Shown here: positions 16,732-24,285 of the stretch, in pieces
Layout of the letters: every line of letters starts with the position of its first letter
Position numbering within the stretch: position 1 is the stretch's first letter
Assembly (NCBI RefSeq): GCF_000022205.1
Contig: NC_012029.1
Coordinates: forward strand, 806,001 to 870,000
Reading direction: 5' to 3'
DNA from: Halorubrum lacusprofundi ATCC 49239
GTDB taxonomy: Archaea; Halobacteriota; Halobacteria; Halobacteriales; Haloferacaceae
DNA length: 64,000 nucleotides
The notes under the pieces: model-generated
The model's database searches: none
What the model was told of the DNA's origin: nothing
The model's input: only the letters and a program-made list of their open reading frames with translations
Position numbers and translations under genes: made by a program

Positions 16732-17010
16732 CTACTCGGCGTACTCGGCTTCGACGACGGGCTCGCCGTCCTCGACGAACCGGGCCGCGCGGACGCGGAC
16801 CTTGCTCGGGGGGTTCTGGCGACCGTTCGCCCAGACGGCCTCGTTGACCGTGGTGTCGAGAACGACCTCCGCCTCGTCGACGGAGAAGTGCTGTGCGAGG
16901 TGTTCGCGGACGATCTTCATCGCGAAGTCGGCGCGCTCCTGAATCGGCTTGTCGTTGGCGTCGCGGAGCGGGACGGTGACGACGCGCTCCTCGAAATCAC
17001 TCGTGCTCAT
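16732..17010 (-). CDS. rpl31e: 50S ribosomal protein L31e
   Basis: The 92-residue protein carries the L31e pattern [32 protein letters not shown] and [23 protein letters not shown]. It is more acidic than mesophilic homologues, as expected for a halophile. The gene starts immediately after the L39e stop (17011) and is followed by aIF6 after one base, so the three genes form one operon. Confidence 0.95.
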   Translation of the reverse strand: MSTSDFEERVVTVPLRDANDKPIQERADFAMKIVREHLAQHFSVDEAEVVLDTTVNEAVWANGRQNPPSKVRVRAARFVEDGEPVVEAEYAE

Positions 17011-17163
17011 TTACTCGTCCAGGTCGTTCCGGCGCCAGTTGCGCCGCTTGGGGTTTCGCGTCACGTTCATGTCCGTCTTCATCATGACCCACGCGGGGAC
17101 GCGGGTGTTCTGGCGTTCCGCCTTCGCCAGACGCTTTTTTTGAGCCTTCGACTTGTCTCCCAT
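17011..17163 (-). CDS. rpl39e: 50S ribosomal protein L39e
   Basis: The 50-residue basic protein reads [19 protein letters not shown], then [11 protein letters not shown] and [14 protein letters not shown], the complete L39e signature. The ATG at 17163 is decided by family length and by a GGGTTTTATG TATA-like box about 29 nt upstream; the frame stays open further upstream without homology. It is the first gene of the L39e-L31e-aIF6 operon and lies at the peptide-exit tunnel of the large subunit. Confidence 0.95.
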
Positions 17164-17259
17164 AGTGGCGCACACTTTCCACGGGGCGCATAAAACCCCT
17201 TCCATACCGCGTCGATCGGTGAGATCGAACACCCTGCGATGCACCGCGTCTCGGCAGGA

Positions 17260-18378
17260 TCAGAAGGTCCGCTCGGCGAGGCCGCGGTAGATCCGGTAGC
17301 AACGCTCTAGCACGTCGACCCCGACGCTTTCGGTGTCGGTGTGCGCCTCGCCGGGCTCAGAGGCCCCGCAGACGAGGCAGTCGGTGCCGGCCTCGGCGAG
17401 CCAGCCCGCGTCGGTCGCGTGGGGCTTAATCACGTGTTCGGGCGCGTCGAGCCCCAGTTGGTCGTGGACCTCGCGCGCCGCCGCGAGCACGGCGTCGGCG
17501 AAGGCGTCGTCGCCGCAGGCCATCGGCGGAAGGTCTTGGTCGACCTCCCACTCGACGCCGTCGACCGCGTCGGCGGCGCGGCCGATGTCGGCGCGATCGC
17601 CCGGGACCGTCCGCTCGTCGATCGTCACCTCGCATCGCTCCGGGATCACGTTCCACGTCTCGCCGCCGTGGACCATCGTTACCGCGAGTGACCCGGAGAC
17701 GGTCTCACCGAAGACGGTCGACTCCGGGGCGTCGAGCTCCCGAACCACATCGATGGCGTCACTTGCGCGGTAGATCGCGTTTTCGCCGTCCTCGGGCTCT
17801 GAGGCGTGCGCCGCGGTCCCGCTCGCGACCAGCGTCGAAGCGCGCCGCCCCTTGTGCGCGACGACCACGTCGGTGACGCCCGGCGTCGAGTAGTCCGTCG
17901 ACCCCTCGGCGACGACTGCGCGCTCGGGGGCGAACCCGTTGTCGATCGCGTGGCGCGCGCCGGTCCCGCCGACCTCCTCGCCGGTGAACGAGGCGAACGC
18001 CAGCTCGCGACCCGCCGGCGGCTCGGCGTCTCGGAACGCGAGCATGCAGGCCGCCACCGCGCCCTTCATGTCCGCCGTCCCGCGGCCGTAGATCCGGCCG
18101 TCGCGGCGCTCGACGACGTATCCACCCGCGTTGCCCTCACCGGTCGTCTGGCGGTCAGCCGGCGGGACCACGTCGTGGTGGCCGACGAACGCGAGGGTGT
18201 CGGCGTCGTAGTCGTTCGTCTCACCTTTATAAGCGAGCACGCTGCCGGCGTCGTCGCGCTCGACCCGCGCGTCGGTCTCCGTGCGGAGCCACTCCTCGAT
18301 CGCGTCGCCGGCGGCGGTCTCGTCCTCGTGCGACGGGATCGCGACCAGCTTCTCCGTCAGATCCGCGAGTTCGTCCAT
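17260..18378 (-). CDS. M20-family metallopeptidase (ArgE/DapE/CPG2-like)
   Basis: The 372-residue protein shows the dinuclear zinc site of family M20: GHHDVVP (His, Asp), RGTADMKGA (bridging Asp), FTGEEVGG (catalytic Glu and metal Glu), and a late His in KPHATDAGWL. The dimerisation lid domain lies at about residues 175-290 (VAHKGRRASTLV to VEWEVDQD). Family members hydrolyse N-acyl amino acids or succinyl-diaminopimelate. DapE is unlikely to be needed in haloarchaea, which lack murein, so an acylornithine or general aminoacylase role is more plausible. CAGTTTTTAAGC centred 28 nt upstream of the ATG is a good leaderless TATA box. Confidence 0.88.
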   Translation of the reverse strand: MDELADLTEKLVAIPSHEDETAAGDAIEEWLRTETDARVERDDAGSVLAYKGETNDYDADTLAFVGHHDVVPPADRQTTGEGNAGGYVVERRDGRIYGRGTADMKGAVAACMLAFRDAEPPAGRELAFASFTGEEVGGTGARHAIDNGFAPERAVVAEGSTDYSTPGVTDVVVAHKGRRASTLVASGTAAHASEPEDGENAIYRASDAIDVVRELDAPESTVFGETVSGSLAVTMVHGGETWNVIPERCEVTIDERTVPGDRADIGRAADAVDGVEWEVDQDLPPMACGDDAFADAVLAAAREVHDQLGLDAPEHVIKPHATDAGWLAEAGTDCLVCGASEPGEAHTDTESVGVDVLERCYRIYRGLAERTF

Positions 18379-18427
18379 AGAGCGGTGTGGGTGCTCGGCA
18401 GCTTAAAAACTGAGTCTGGTGAGTGTA

Positions 18428-18788
18428 CTTATAAATAGTACGTGCGGTGGCGTCGCCGGCGGCTTTGCCGCCGGCTGCAAGCGAGAGCTTCGCTCTCGCC
18501 CTGTGCGCCCCGGTTCGCGGCCAAACAGGCCGCGAACCGACGGTGCGAGGGAGTCGATCGTCCGGAGCAACGCGGAGGACGACCGACGAGGCTGGGGAGG
18601 CGTGAGGTGCTGTGCGGTCGCGGTCGGGTGGGACTCAAAGGGGCAGCCGGGGAGGCGGGCGCAGGCTCGTTGCGCGCTTCAGTCGCTCGCTGCGCTCGCT
18701 CCTTCCAGTGCTTACGTCGCCTGCGCCCGCCTCACCGGCTGGGGCTTTGGAGGTGTCTGCCGAGCAGCAGTCGACCACTCATAAACAA
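18428..18788 (+). repeat. Mosaic repeat element copy A (TTATAAATAG-bounded)
   Basis: This copy fills most of the 483-bp spacer between the M20 peptidase gene and msrA. It begins with CTTATAAATAG (18428-18438) and GTGCGGTGGCG (18442-18452). Three perfect stem-loops follow: 9-bp arms at 18455-18463/18467-18475, 8-bp arms at 18481-18488/18492-18499, and 11-bp arms at 18512-18522/18528-18538. Conserved blocks are at 18585-18607, 18630-18646 (GGGACTCAAAGGGGCAG) and 18737-18756 (GGCTGGGGCTTTGGAGGTGT). A 12-bp inverted repeat (GCGGGCGCAGGC / GCCTGCGCCCGC) brackets the segment 18672-18713. The right end, CTCATAAAC near 18778, is a weak copy of the terminal motif. The same blocks occur on the other strand at 48.3 kb. 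Confidence 0.75.
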
Positions 18789-18861
18789 GAACTCGCTCAA
18801 TAGACTACTTCTCCCACATAAGCGCGCGTGATTAATACGTCTCCGAGCCCTTCGAGCGAGT

Positions 18862-19398
18862 ATGTCCAATCAGCTCGAAACCGCGACGCTCGGCGGCGGG
18901 TGCTTCTGGTGTACCGAGGCGGCGCTCGAACAGCTCGCCGGCGTCGAGTCGGTCACGTCCGGCTACGCCGGGGGCCACGTCGAGAATCCGACTTATAAAG
19001 GAGTCTGCTCCGGGAACACCGGCCACGCCGAGGTCGTCCAAGTGGAGTTCGATCCCGACGTGATCGCCTACGACAAGATTCTGGAAGCCTTCTTCGAGGT
19101 CCACGATCCGACGCAGCTCAACCGACAGGGCCCGGACGTTGGGTCCCAGTACCGCTCGATCGTCCTCACCCACGACGAGGAACAGCGCGAGGTCGCCGAG
19201 GCGTACGTCGAGGCGCTCGACGAGGAGTACGACGACGACGTGGTGACCGAGATCGAGCCGCTGGAGACGTTCTACCGCGCCGAGGAGCATCACCAGGACT
19301 ACTTCGCGAAGAACCCCGACGACGCCTACTGCACCTTCCACGCGAAGCCGAAGATGGAGAAGGTCCGCGAGAAGTTCGAGGCGAAGGTCGCGAAGTAG
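18862..19398 (+). CDS. msrA: Peptide methionine sulfoxide reductase MsrA
   Basis: The 178-residue protein has the MsrA catalytic motif LGGGCFWCTEAAL, where the first Cys is the nucleophile, followed by VTSGYAGGHVENPTYK and VQVEFDPDVI, and the FEVHDPTQLNRQGPDVGSQY core. It reduces the S epimer of methionine sulfoxide in proteins. No obvious resolving Cys pair is present at the C-terminus apart from the Cys of DDAYCTFHAKP. A TATA-like ATTAATACG is centred about 28 nt before the ATG, immediately right of repeat copy A. Confidence 0.95.
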   Translation: MSNQLETATLGGGCFWCTEAALEQLAGVESVTSGYAGGHVENPTYKGVCSGNTGHAEVVQVEFDPDVIAYDKILEAFFEVHDPTQLNRQGPDVGSQYRSIVLTHDEEQREVAEAYVEALDEEYDDDVVTEIEPLETFYRAEEHHQDYFAKNPDDAYCTFHAKPKMEKVREKFEAKVAK

Positions 19399-19439
19399 GG
19401 CGTTTGCGCTGCTGTGAGATCCCCGGATCCTCGATCTCG

Positions 19440-19636
19440 CTTATAAATAGTTGATTCCGGATCGACGGTGAACACCGCCAAAGCCCCAGCCGCTCGACGA
19501 TACGTGAGCGGTGACTCCTCGGTGAACACCGCCAAAGCCCCGGCCACGAGGACTCGCGGGACCCTTGCTGCGCTCCTCGCTCGCAGGCACGCGCCACCGC
19601 CTGGCTGCGGTCGCGATCACGTCGGCTATTTATAAG
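19440..19636 (-). repeat. Mosaic repeat element copy C (short, perfect terminal inverted repeats)
   Basis: The 197-bp element has perfect 11-bp inverted termini, CTTATAAATAG at 19440-19450 and CTATTTATAAG at 19626-19636. Read on the minus strand it begins with a GGCGGTGGCGC block (19591-19601), like the left block of copies A and B, and ends with two tandem copies of the right block (19466-19491 and 19520-19545), each containing GGGGCTTTGGCGGTGTTCAC. The central blocks found in A and B are missing, so this is a deletion derivative. It lies between msrA and ribH. No protein is likely. Confidence 0.75.
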
Positions 19637-19732
19637 CAATCACCACCCGATTCGCCCCGGTCCCGACCGCGTTTGTCCGGCAACCCTGCGGTCGAACGGT
19701 AGACCTTTGCCGTCCCCGGTGTGAGCGGGCGT

Positions 19733-20137
19733 ATGGTCTCGCTGGGACTGGTGGTGGCGCGGTTCAACGACTCCGTCACGGAGCCGATGGCCGAGGCCGC
19801 CCGCGAGGCGGCCACCGACCGCGACGCCGTCATCGTCGACGAAGTGAGCGTGCCGGGAGCGTACGACAGCCCGCTGGCCGCCGACCGGCTCGCGCGCCGA
19901 GACGACGTCGACGCCGTCGCGGTGGTCGGCGCCATCGTCACCGGCGACACCGACCACGACCACGTGATCGCGAGCGCGACCGCCGACAAGCTCACGCAGG
20001 TGAGCCTCGACCGCGACACCCCCGTCACGTTCGGCGTGAGCGGCCCGGGGATGTCCGGCGCGGAGGCGCGCGAGCGGATCGACAAGGGCGCGGACGCGGC
20101 AGAGGCCGCGATCGACCTCGCGGACGAACTCGACTGA
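19733..20137 (+). CDS. ribH: 6,7-dimethyl-8-ribityllumazine synthase
   Basis: The 134-residue protein has VSLGLVVARFNDSVTEPM at the N-terminus, VDEVSVPGAYDSPLAADRLA, and VVGAIVTGDTDHDHVIASATADKL, where the His is the catalytic base. RibH condenses 5-amino-6-ribitylaminouracil with dihydroxybutanone phosphate in riboflavin synthesis. I prefer the ATG at 19733 to a GTG four codons upstream because family members start directly with the first beta strand. It is followed after 29 nt by the aminotransferase gene, so they are probably co-transcribed. Confidence 0.92.
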   Translation: MVSLGLVVARFNDSVTEPMAEAAREAATDRDAVIVDEVSVPGAYDSPLAADRLARRDDVDAVAVVGAIVTGDTDHDHVIASATADKLTQVSLDRDTPVTFGVSGPGMSGAEARERIDKGADAAEAAIDLADELD

Positions 20138-20166
20138 CGGAGCCGAGACGACCACACCACACCACA

Positions 20167-21321
20167 ATGAGCGACGCATACGACTTTTCAGAGCGGATCG
20201 GACGCGTAGAACCCAGCGCCACGCTGGCGATATCGAACCTCGCGGCGGAGAAAGAGGCGGAGGGCGCTGACATCGTCGACCTGTCGGTCGGCGAGCCCGA
20301 CTTCGATACTCCAGCGAACGTCGTCGAGGCAGGCAAGGATGCCCTCGACGCCGGCCACACGGGGTACACCTCCTCGAACGGGATTCCCCAACTCAAAGAG
20401 GCGATCGCGGCGAAGCTCCGCGACGACGGACTCGACGCCGACGCCGACGAAGTGATCGTCACCCCCGGCGGCAAGCAGGCGCTGTACGAGACGTTCCAGA
20501 CCCTGATCGACGACGGCGACGAGGTCGTCCTGCTGGATCCGGCGTGGGTCTCCTACGAGGCGATGGCAAAGCTCGCCGGCGCCGACCTCTCGCGGGTCGA
20601 TCTAGCCCCGCACGGGTTCCAGCTGGAGCCCGCGCTCGATGCGCTCGCGGAGACGGTTTCTGACGACACCAAACTGCTCGTCGTCAACTCCCCGTCGAAC
20701 CCGACAGGTGCCGTCTTCTCGGAGACCGCCTTGGAGGGCGTCCGCGACCTCGCGGTCGAACACGACATCGCCGTGATCTCAGACGAGATCTACGAGCAGA
20801 TCACCTACGACGCAGAGCACGTCTCGCTCGCGAGCCTTGACGGAATGGCCGACCGGACGATCACGATCAACGGTTTCTCGAAGGCGTACTCGATGACCGG
20901 CTGGCGGCTCGGCTACCTCCACGCGACCGACGAGTTCGTCGGGCAGGCCGGCAAGCTCCACTCGCACTCCGTCTCGTGTGCGGTCAACTTCGTCCAACGC
21001 GCGGGCGTCGAGGCCCTCGAAAACACCGACGAGTCGGTCACGGAGATGCGCGACGCGTTCCGCGACCGCCGCGACCTCCTCGTCGACCTGTTCGACGAGC
21101 ACGGCGTCGACGTCGACGTGGGCGACGGCGCCTTCTACATGATGATCCCGGTCGACGAGGACGATCAGGCGTGGTGTGAGGCCGCCATCGAGGAGGCGTC
21201 GGTCGCCTGCGTCCCCGGGAGCGCGTTCAACGCGCCGGGCCACGCCCGGATCTCGTACGCTGCCAGCGAGGGGCGGCTTCGCGAGGCGGTCGACCGACTC
21301 GTCTCGAACGACCTGCTGTAG
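20167..21321 (+). CDS. PLP-dependent class I/II aminotransferase (aspartate aminotransferase-like)
   Basis: The 384-residue fold type I enzyme has EPDFDTPANVVEAGKDAL at the N-terminus, VVNSPSNPTGAVFS (Asn and substrate loop), ISDEIYEQI (Asp that contacts the pyridine nitrogen), and NGFSKAYSMTGWRLGYLHA with the PLP lysine. The C-terminal Arg is in GHARISYAAS. This is the AspC/AAT-1-like group common in archaea; aspartate, aromatic or branched-chain substrates are all possible. It lies 29 nt after ribH. Confidence 0.92.
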   Translation: MSDAYDFSERIGRVEPSATLAISNLAAEKEAEGADIVDLSVGEPDFDTPANVVEAGKDALDAGHTGYTSSNGIPQLKEAIAAKLRDDGLDADADEVIVTPGGKQALYETFQTLIDDGDEVVLLDPAWVSYEAMAKLAGADLSRVDLAPHGFQLEPALDALAETVSDDTKLLVVNSPSNPTGAVFSETALEGVRDLAVEHDIAVISDEIYEQITYDAEHVSLASLDGMADRTITINGFSKAYSMTGWRLGYLHATDEFVGQAGKLHSHSVSCAVNFVQRAGVEALENTDESVTEMRDAFRDRRDLLVDLFDEHGVDVDVGDGAFYMMIPVDEDDQAWCEAAIEEASVACVPGSAFNAPGHARISYAASEGRLREAVDRLVSNDLL

Positions 21322-21389
21322 GCCCACAGGGGCGAGAACCGCCGACGTGTTTTTCAATCTTGTCACCGAATCTTCATTCGAGTGGTGGC

Positions 21390-21899
21390 ATGTACACAGA
21401 CATCTTGTATCCGACTGACGGGAGTACCGGATCGAACGCGGCGGCCGAACACGTCCGGCTGCTGGCGTCGATGTTCGACGCGACCGTGCACGTGCTGTGC
21501 GTCGTCGACACACGTCACGTGGGAATCGGAATGAGCGGCGCGTTTCTCGACGAGGGGACCGCGGGCATGAGTGGATCGGCCACGGACACCGAGGGCGGCA
21601 CGGTCGGGGAGCGAGACGACGCCGACGAGCGGCAGGCGGAGTTGCGAGAACACGGCGAATCGGTCGTTAAAGAAGCGAGCGCGGCGTTCGGAGATATTGA
21701 GACGACAACGGCAGTCATGGCGGGCAATCCCCACACGAGCATCCTCGAGTACGCTGACGATCACGACATCGATCTGATCGTGATGGGGACGCACGGACGG
21801 ACAGGCGTCGATCGGTACCTCCTCGGTAGCGTCACCGAAAAGGTGATCCGGATGTCCGACGCGCCCGTGATGACGGTTCGCGCCGGAGTCGAGGACTGA
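21390..21899 (+). CDS. Universal stress protein (UspA family)
   Basis: The 169-residue single Usp domain starts MYTDILYPTDGSTGSNAAAEH and has the ATP-binding signature GTHGRTGVDRYLLGSVTEKVIR (G-2x-G-9x-G-S/T type) near the C-terminus. An acidic Gly/Ser-rich insertion (about residues 52-90, from AFLDEGTAGMSG to ADERQAE) lengthens the loop after strand 2. Its role in stress is unknown. The ATG at 21390 is decided by the family N-terminus. A TTTTT stretch lies about 38 nt upstream. Confidence 0.92.
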   Translation: MYTDILYPTDGSTGSNAAAEHVRLLASMFDATVHVLCVVDTRHVGIGMSGAFLDEGTAGMSGSATDTEGGTVGERDDADERQAELREHGESVVKEASAAFGDIETTTAVMAGNPHTSILEYADDHDIDLIVMGTHGRTGVDRYLLGSVTEKVIRMSDAPVMTVRAGVED

Positions 21900-22064
21900 C
21901 CGAGTCCTCGCGCGGTCCGGTATCCACGGCCGGCTGGGCGGCGCGGACCCCCGACCGCAGCCCATTTTCGTCCTCGTTTTGAACCGGGCGGCATGGACGA
22001 ATCCCTGCGTGAGTAGCCGGCGACCTTCCGAAACCCTTACTCCCGATCCGGAACACCTCAGCGT

Positions 22065-22400
22065 ATGAGCGATACGTCCGAGTCGGCGGATGACGCGGGG
22101 GAGGCGCCCGACGGGGGCGACGACGCCGCGGCCGCCGTCGACGCCGAGAAGGTCCGACACGTCGCGGATCTGGCCCGCGTGCGGCTCGACGACGACGAGG
22201 TCGAGGCGTTCGCCGACCAGTTCGGCGACATTCTCGACTACTTCGAGGCGCTCGACGAGGTGCCAGAGACCGACCGCGAGGAGGAACTCGTCAACGTGAT
22301 GCGCCCCGACGAGGTCAAAGAGGGGCTCACGCAAGAAGAAGCACTGTCGAACGCCGAGGAGACGGAAGACGGCTTCTTCGTGGGGCCGAAGGTGTCGTGA
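22065..22400 (+). CDS. gatC: Aspartyl/glutamyl-tRNA amidotransferase subunit C
   Basis: The 111-residue protein has an acidic N-terminal stretch of about 30 residues, then the GatC core VRHVADLARVRLDDDEVEAFADQFG and ILDYFEALDEV, ending in a belt FFVGPKVS. GatC stabilises GatA-GatB in the enzyme that converts Glu-tRNA(Gln) or Asp-tRNA(Asn) to the amidated form. A TATA-like AAACCCTTACT is about 27 nt upstream. The stop overlaps the gatA start (TGATG). gatB is not in the window. Confidence 0.93.
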   Translation: MSDTSESADDAGEAPDGGDDAAAAVDAEKVRHVADLARVRLDDDEVEAFADQFGDILDYFEALDEVPETDREEELVNVMRPDEVKEGLTQEEALSNAEETEDGFFVGPKVS

Positions 22401-23704
22401 TGGCGGCCGACTACAACGCCTTCATCACGGAGGAAACAATCGAGGGCGACGACGACGCCGACGGCCCCCTCGCTGGAGCGACGGTCGCGGTCAAGGATAA
22501 CATCTCCACAGAGGGGATCCGGACGACCTGCGGCTCCGAGATGCTCGCCGACTACGTCCCGCCGTACTCCGCGACTGTCGTCGACCGGCTGACCGACGCG
22601 GGCGCGACGGTCGTCGGCAAGACGAACATGGACGAGTTCGGGATGGGAACGACCACCGAGACCTCCGCGTTCGGCCCCACGAAGAACCCTGCCGACCCGG
22701 AGCGCGTCCCCGGCGGCTCCTCGGGCGGGTCGGCGGCGGCGGTCGCCGCGGGCGAGGCCGACGTGGCCCTCGGCTCCGACACGGGCGGGTCGGTGCGCTG
22801 TCCGGCCGCGTTCTGCGGCGTCGTCGGGATCAAGCCCACCTACGGGCTCGTCTCGCGGTACGGGCTCGTCGCGTACGCAAACTCCCTCGAACAGATCGGA
22901 CCGATCGCGGGCACCGTCGAGGAGGCGGCCGCCGCCCTTGACGTCATCGCTGGAGCGGACCCGCACGACGGGACCACTCGCGACTTGAGCGAGGTTGAGG
23001 GTGCGAATCCCGACCCGAACTACGCCGCGGCCGCCGACGGCGACGTCGACGGGCTCACCGTCGGGATCCCGACCGAGCTGTTCGACGGGGCCGACGAGCG
23101 CGTGGTCGAGACGGTCGAGGCCGCGATCGCGGACCTTGAGGCGCAGGGCGCCGAAACGACCGAAATCTCGCTGCCCTCGGTCGAGCACGCGGTGCAGGCG
23201 TACTACGTCATCGCGATGGCGGAGGCCTCCTCGAACCTCGCGCGCTTCGACGGCGTGCGATACGGGAACCGCGCCGAGTCGGACGGCAACTGGAACGAGT
23301 CGTTCGCGGAGACGCGCGAGGAGGGGTTCGGCGCGGAGGTCAAACGTCGGATCCTGCTGGGCACGTACGCGCTCTCGGCGGGGTACCATGACAAGTACTA
23401 CCAGAAGGCGCAGGATGCTCGTGCGTGGGTCCGTCAGGACTTCGAAGACGCGTTCGCGGACGTGGACGTGATCGCGTCGCCGACGATGCCGGTGCTCCCC
23501 TTCGAGCTCGGCGAGAGCCTCGACGACCCCCTCCGGATGTACCTCGCGGACGCGAACACGACGCCGGTGAACCTCGCGAATCTCCCCGCGATTTCGGTGC
23601 CCGCCGGCGAGGCCGACGGGCTTCCCGTCGGGCTCCAACTGGTCGGCCCGAAATTCGACGAGGAGACGGTGATTCGCGCGGCGAGCGCGGTCGAGGACAG
23701 ATGA
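22400..23704 (+). CDS. gatA: Aspartyl/glutamyl-tRNA amidotransferase subunit A
   Basis: The 434-residue amidase-signature protein has the Ser-cisSer-Lys triad: Lys in TVAVKDNISTEG, cis-Ser in PGGSSGGSAAAVAAGEAD, and the nucleophile in LGSDTGGSVRCPAAFCG. The C-terminal region FDEETVIRAASAVE is typical. GatA releases ammonia from glutamine for GatB. The ATG at 22400 overlaps the gatC stop; a GTG three bases upstream is also possible. The stop overlaps the next gene's ATG by ATGA (23701-23704). Confidence 0.95.
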   Translation: MAADYNAFITEETIEGDDDADGPLAGATVAVKDNISTEGIRTTCGSEMLADYVPPYSATVVDRLTDAGATVVGKTNMDEFGMGTTTETSAFGPTKNPADPERVPGGSSGGSAAAVAAGEADVALGSDTGGSVRCPAAFCGVVGIKPTYGLVSRYGLVAYANSLEQIGPIAGTVEEAAAALDVIAGADPHDGTTRDLSEVEGANPDPNYAAAADGDVDGLTVGIPTELFDGADERVVETVEAAIADLEAQGAETTEISLPSVEHAVQAYYVIAMAEASSNLARFDGVRYGNRAESDGNWNESFAETREEGFGAEVKRRILLGTYALSAGYHDKYYQKAQDARAWVRQDFEDAFADVDVIASPTMPVLPFELGESLDDPLRMYLADANTTPVNLANLPAISVPAGEADGLPVGLQLVGPKFDEETVIRAASAVEDR

Positions 23705-24207
23705 GTCTGACTGACGAGGAGCTGAGCCGGCTCGCCGACATCGTCCGCCTCCAGCCGACGAAGAACGGCGAGCTACAGGACGCGTGGGGACTCGACAGCG
23801 GCAGCGAGGTCCACCAGTACCTGGAAAACCACCTCAAGGAGTACTACTACCGCGACGACGACAGCCTGATCCGATCGACCGCCGAGGCGAACGACCTCGT
23901 CGACGTCGAGCCCGGGATCGAGGCCGACGCCGTCGCGAAGGGCGCCGCGCCGGAGACGATCCGCGTCCCCGAGCTGGAGGCGCGGGTGTTTGAGGTCGTG
24001 GCGGGTCCCGACGAGCGCTCGCAGTCGGTCGTGGCCGTGCTCAACGCGGTCCGCGAGGCGTTCGATCTCGACCCCGACGTCGACGAGGTGCGGCGCGCGC
24101 TCCGGAGCCTCGAACGGAAGAACGTCGTCGAGGTCGTCTACCGGACCGTGCCGACGTTCAGGCTGGCCGTCGAGCGCGACGAGATCACCGTCGAAATCGC
24201 CGAGTAG
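23701..24207 (+). CDS. Haloarchaeal conserved protein (DUF5797-like), winged-helix-like
   Basis: The 168-residue acidic protein starts MSLTDEELSRLADIVRLQPTK and contains SGSEVHQYLENHLKEYYYRDD, where helices and a short beta wing suggest a winged-helix fold. The second half (PELEARVFEVVAGPDERSQS to FRLAVERDEI) looks like another small helical plus beta-wing unit. It resembles what I recall as DUF5797 of haloarchaea; I am not certain of the number. Overlap with gatA suggests co-expression with the amidotransferase subunits. No function is known. Confidence 0.75.
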   Translation: MSLTDEELSRLADIVRLQPTKNGELQDAWGLDSGSEVHQYLENHLKEYYYRDDDSLIRSTAEANDLVDVEPGIEADAVAKGAAPETIRVPELEARVFEVVAGPDERSQSVVAVLNAVREAFDLDPDVDEVRRALRSLERKNVVEVVYRTVPTFRLAVERDEITVEIAE

Positions 24208-24285
24208 CGCGCTACCTGCGCATCGGTCGGGAGAGCGTTCCGCAACGGTACCTTATAAGCCGCCGGGGCCGGAACCGTCTCGGTA

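Noticed and set aside
18221-18240. TTATAA motifs within the M20 gene (about 18225) and within msrA (about 18991) as element ends
   Set aside because: They are inside conserved coding sequence and lack the GTGCGGTGGCG or CTTTGG blocks.
18442-18831. 129-codon frame in repeat copy A and 110-codon frame in copy B as protein genes
   Set aside because: The products are Arg-rich, not halophilic, and lie across palindromes. Frame-keeping is noted as a finding but I do not call genes.
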